Source: an uncultured Pseudomonadota bacterium
GTDB taxonomy: Bacteria; Pseudomonadota; Gammaproteobacteria; Methylococcales; Methylomonadaceae
Length of the DNA stretch: 6,648 nucleotides
Direction of reading: 5' to 3'
Assembly (NCBI GenBank): GCA_903904275.1
Contig: CAIVBX010000085.1
Location: 1 to 6,648, forward strand
Numbering within the stretch: the first letter of the stretch is position 1; each line of letters opens with the position of its first letter. A program made the position numbers and the translations under genes. Below, piece after piece: positions 6,252 through 6,648 of this stretch. The notes under the pieces are model-generated. The model had not been told where the DNA came from, made no database searches, and saw only the letters and a list, made by a program, of their open reading frames with translations.

Positions 6252-6348
6252 AAATTTCAGAATTTAAAAATGATTTCGCGCTGCAAATCAGCGACACGTT
6301 GGGCGCGAGTATAACTTATCAACAAGTGAATTAAAAAAATTAGGCGTT
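6252..6348. promoter_or_regulatory. Divergent bamD/rluD control region
   Basis: This 97-nt gap must hold the start signals of both genes. GTATAAC at 6309-6315 gives overlapping -10 candidates on both strands: TATAAC (6310-6315) towards rluD and TATACT (6308-6313) towards bamD. Neither has a convincing -35. A short hairpin, CGCTG-CAAAT-CAGCG, lies at 6279-6293 and would fall in the bamD leader. rluD has only a weak TAGG shortly before its ATG. Confidence 0.35.
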
Positions 6349-6648
6349 ATGACAGAATTATTAACAATCGAAGTTCCTCACGAAATGGCTGGAATGCGTT
6401 TAGATGCGGCATTAGCAGAATTATTTAGTGAGTATTCGCGTAGCAAATTACAAACGTGGGTGAAAAACGGGCGCGTAAAAATCAATGGTGAAGCATTAAA
6501 ACCGCGTGACAAATTAGAAGGTGGAGAATTTATCGAACTCGATGCAGAACCTGAAATTGTTGTGACGTATGAAGCTGAAAATATCGCGCTTGATATTCTT
6601 TTCGAAGATGATGATATTTTGATTTTGAATAAACCAGCAGGAATGGTG
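6349..6648 (+). CDS. rluD: 23S rRNA pseudouridine synthase RluD, 5' part only
   Basis: The first 100 codons are present and the gene runs off the right edge. Residues 1-11 are a short lead-in. An S4 RNA-binding domain follows at about 14-66 (MRLDAALAELFSEYSRSKLQTWVKNGRVKING), close to the E. coli RluD pattern. The catalytic domain opens with ILFEDDDILILNKPAGMV (83-100), the typical start of the RluA/RluC/RluD fold. The catalytic RLD motif would lie beyond the window. RluD makes pseudouridines in helix 69 of 23S rRNA (1911, 1915, 1917 in E. coli) and is important for ribosome assembly. RluC shares this domain order; the position next to divergent bamD favours RluD. The ATG at 6349 is the only sensible start. 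Confidence 0.88.
   Translation, partial: MTELLTIEVPHEMAGMRLDAALAELFSEYSRSKLQTWVKNGRVKINGEALKPRDKLEGGEFIELDAEPEIVVTYEAENIALDILFEDDDILILNKPAGMV

Noticed and set aside
1..6648. Novel defence system, mobile element, CRISPR, tRNA/rRNA or riboswitch
   Set aside because: All coding space is explained by conserved housekeeping families. There are no terminal inverted repeats, regular repeat arrays, transposase-like genes or RNA-gene signatures, and gaps are short.

Overview
The window looks like a piece of an AT-rich (about 40% GC by eye) gammaproteobacterial chromosome, probably from a methylotroph or methanotroph of the Methylococcales type. The gammaproteobacterial signal is the classical two-domain ArgA, a CpdA-type cAMP phosphodiesterase, a DUF2970 protein, and the divergent bamD/rluD pair known from E. 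coli. The C1-metabolism signal is the partial gene at the left edge. It resembles subunit B of the tetrahydromethanopterin-linked formyltransferase/hydrolase complex (FhcB). The genus cannot be fixed from this window.

Layout, left to right. (1) Positions 1-207, minus strand: 5' end of fhcB, running off the left edge. (2) 268-2350, minus strand: argA followed by cpdA, almost touching, a likely two-gene transcription unit that may read on into fhcB because no terminator is visible in the 60-nt gap. (3) 2351-2520: 170-nt divergent control region with a perfect TATAAT facing fabD and a TAGAAT facing argA. A near-consensus FNR/Crp-family box is centred about 41 nt upstream of the predicted argA start point. 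(4) 2521-4196, plus strand: fabD and fabG, coupled by an ATGA overlap and closed by a strong intrinsic terminator. (5) 4265-6251, minus strand: bamD, rluB and a DUF2970 membrane protein in transcription order, tightly packed. They converge on the same terminator, which can work in both directions. (6) 6252-6348: 97-nt divergent gap. (7) 6349-6648, plus strand: 5' part of rluD, running off the right edge.

The genes are core housekeeping functions: arginine biosynthesis entry (ArgA), cAMP turnover (CpdA), malonyl transfer and beta-ketoacyl reduction in fatty acid synthesis (FabD, FabG), outer-membrane protein assembly (BamD) and 23S rRNA pseudouridylation (RluB, RluD). FhcB ties the region to formaldehyde/formate metabolism. 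I see no mobile element, CRISPR array, tRNA, rRNA, defence cassette or plausible new multi-gene system. The points most worth a second look are the degenerate Fe-S cysteine motif in FhcB, the FNR/Crp-like box between argA and fabD, and the fabD-fabG pair cut off from acpP. No stretch longer than 300 nt lacks a gene.
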